Source: Colius striatus (Eukaryota > Chordata > Aves > Coliiformes > Coliidae). Taken from it: a stretch of 64,000 bases of DNA. The notes under the pieces were generated by a model. It had not been told where the DNA came from. It worked only from the letters and a program-made list of their open reading frames with translations, and made no database searches. The stretch is taken from assembly GCF_028858725.1 (NCBI RefSeq), contig NC_084767.1:18925895-18989894 (forward strand), in the 5' to 3' direction. Positions 63,306 to 64,000 of the stretch are shown in pieces. Both the position numbers and the translations under genes were made by a program. The stretch's first letter is position 1. Each line of letters begins with the position of its first letter.

Positions 63306-63958
63306 ATCACAGAATCCCAGAATGGTGGGTGTTGGAAACGACCTCTAGAGATCATCCAGTCCAACCCTCTCCTAAAGAAAGTTCCCCTCCATCAGGGGGC
63401 ACGGAAACAAGTGCAGGTGGGTTTGGAAACCTCCAGAGAAGGAGACTCCACACTCTCCCTGGGCAGCCTGTGCCAGGGCTCCGTCACCTGAACAGAACCC
63501 AAGTTTTTTCTCCTGTTCAAGTGGAGCTTCCTTTGTTCCAACTTGTGCCCCCTACCCCTTGTCCTCTCACTCACCACCACAGAAAAATAACTGTACCTAT
63601 CGTCTCAACACCCACCCTTTAAATATTTACCAGCATTTAAATAGTGCCCTCTCAGTCTTCTCTTTTTCAGGCTAAATAGCCCCAGGTGTCACAGTCATTC
63701 CTCATCAGAGAGATGTTCCAGTCCCCTGATCATCTTGGTGGCCCTGTCCTGGACTCTCTCCAGCAGTTCCCTGTCTCTTTTGAGCTGGGGAGCCCAGAAC
63801 TGGACACAGGACTCCAGATGAGGCCTCACCAGGGAAGAGTAGAGGGGGAGGAGAACCTCCCTGGACCTGCTGGCCACACTCTTCTTACACACCCCAGGAT
63901 GCCATTGGCCTTCTTGTCCTTGAGGGCACATTGCTGGCTCATGTTTAGTTTGTTGATG
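63306..63958 (-). mobile_element. CR1 LINE, 5'-truncated
   Basis: Minus-strand CR1 with the 3' terminus at about 63306 and the coding region running to about 63958. Frames at 63392-63580 and 63695-63931 carry the terminal reverse-transcriptase residues (for example [20 protein letters not shown]) but are separated by frameshifts. It is more decayed than the copy at 57.4 kb. Confidence 0.94.
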
Positions 63959-64000
63959 GTAAGCATCATAAAACTGACTTCTGCCACCAAGACTTGGCAG

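Noticed and set aside
1-64000. tRNA, rRNA, CRISPR, prophage or defence-system content
   Set aside because: None seen. The window is ordinary vertebrate chromosomal DNA, and I found no previously undescribed multi-gene system.

Overview
This is vertebrate, almost certainly bird, chromosomal DNA. Four pieces carry the signature of chicken-repeat-1 (CR1) LINEs, including the avian 3' terminus with repeated ATTCTATG, and a fifth looks like an older CR1 relic. Genes are sparse and split into short exons with GT-AG introns. Two genes can be recognised: SEPTIN8 on the minus strand and the intronless SOWAHA on the plus strand. They lie head to head about 8.5 kb apart, the same order and orientation as on human 5q31.

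Layout. Positions 1-8000 are intergenic by my reading, with no exon I can name; the only structured part is a GC-rich patch near 5.5-5.9 kb with a possible alternative last exon of SEPTIN8. SEPTIN8 runs from its start codon at 43271 down to a stop at 10956 and a 3' UTR of about 3 kb ending near 8 kb. Ten exons can be placed to the base; they join in frame to give a 427-residue septin of the SEPTIN6 group. Intron 1 is 16.6 kb. Intron 3 appears to start with GC rather than GT. Intron 4 ends in about 170 bases of pure (TTCC)n directly before the exon 5 acceptor. From 43.65 to 51.3 kb is intergenic DNA with one short CR1 and one unexplained GC-richer block. SOWAHA (51780-53120) encodes 446 residues: an N-terminal SOWAH domain, a Pro/Gly-rich linker, ankyrin repeats and an acidic tail. 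A 3' UTR of about 1.75 kb follows. From 54.9 kb to the end is intergenic DNA with three more CR1 pieces.

The two genes have unrelated jobs: a filament-forming cytoskeletal GTP-binding protein and an ankyrin-repeat protein of unknown biochemistry. The shared neighbourhood is conserved synteny, not an operon. I found no new multi-gene system. The best leads are in SEPTIN8 RNA processing: the microsatellite that forms a polypyrimidine tract, the GC donor, the stop codon built into the exon 9 donor, and a possible distal last exon.
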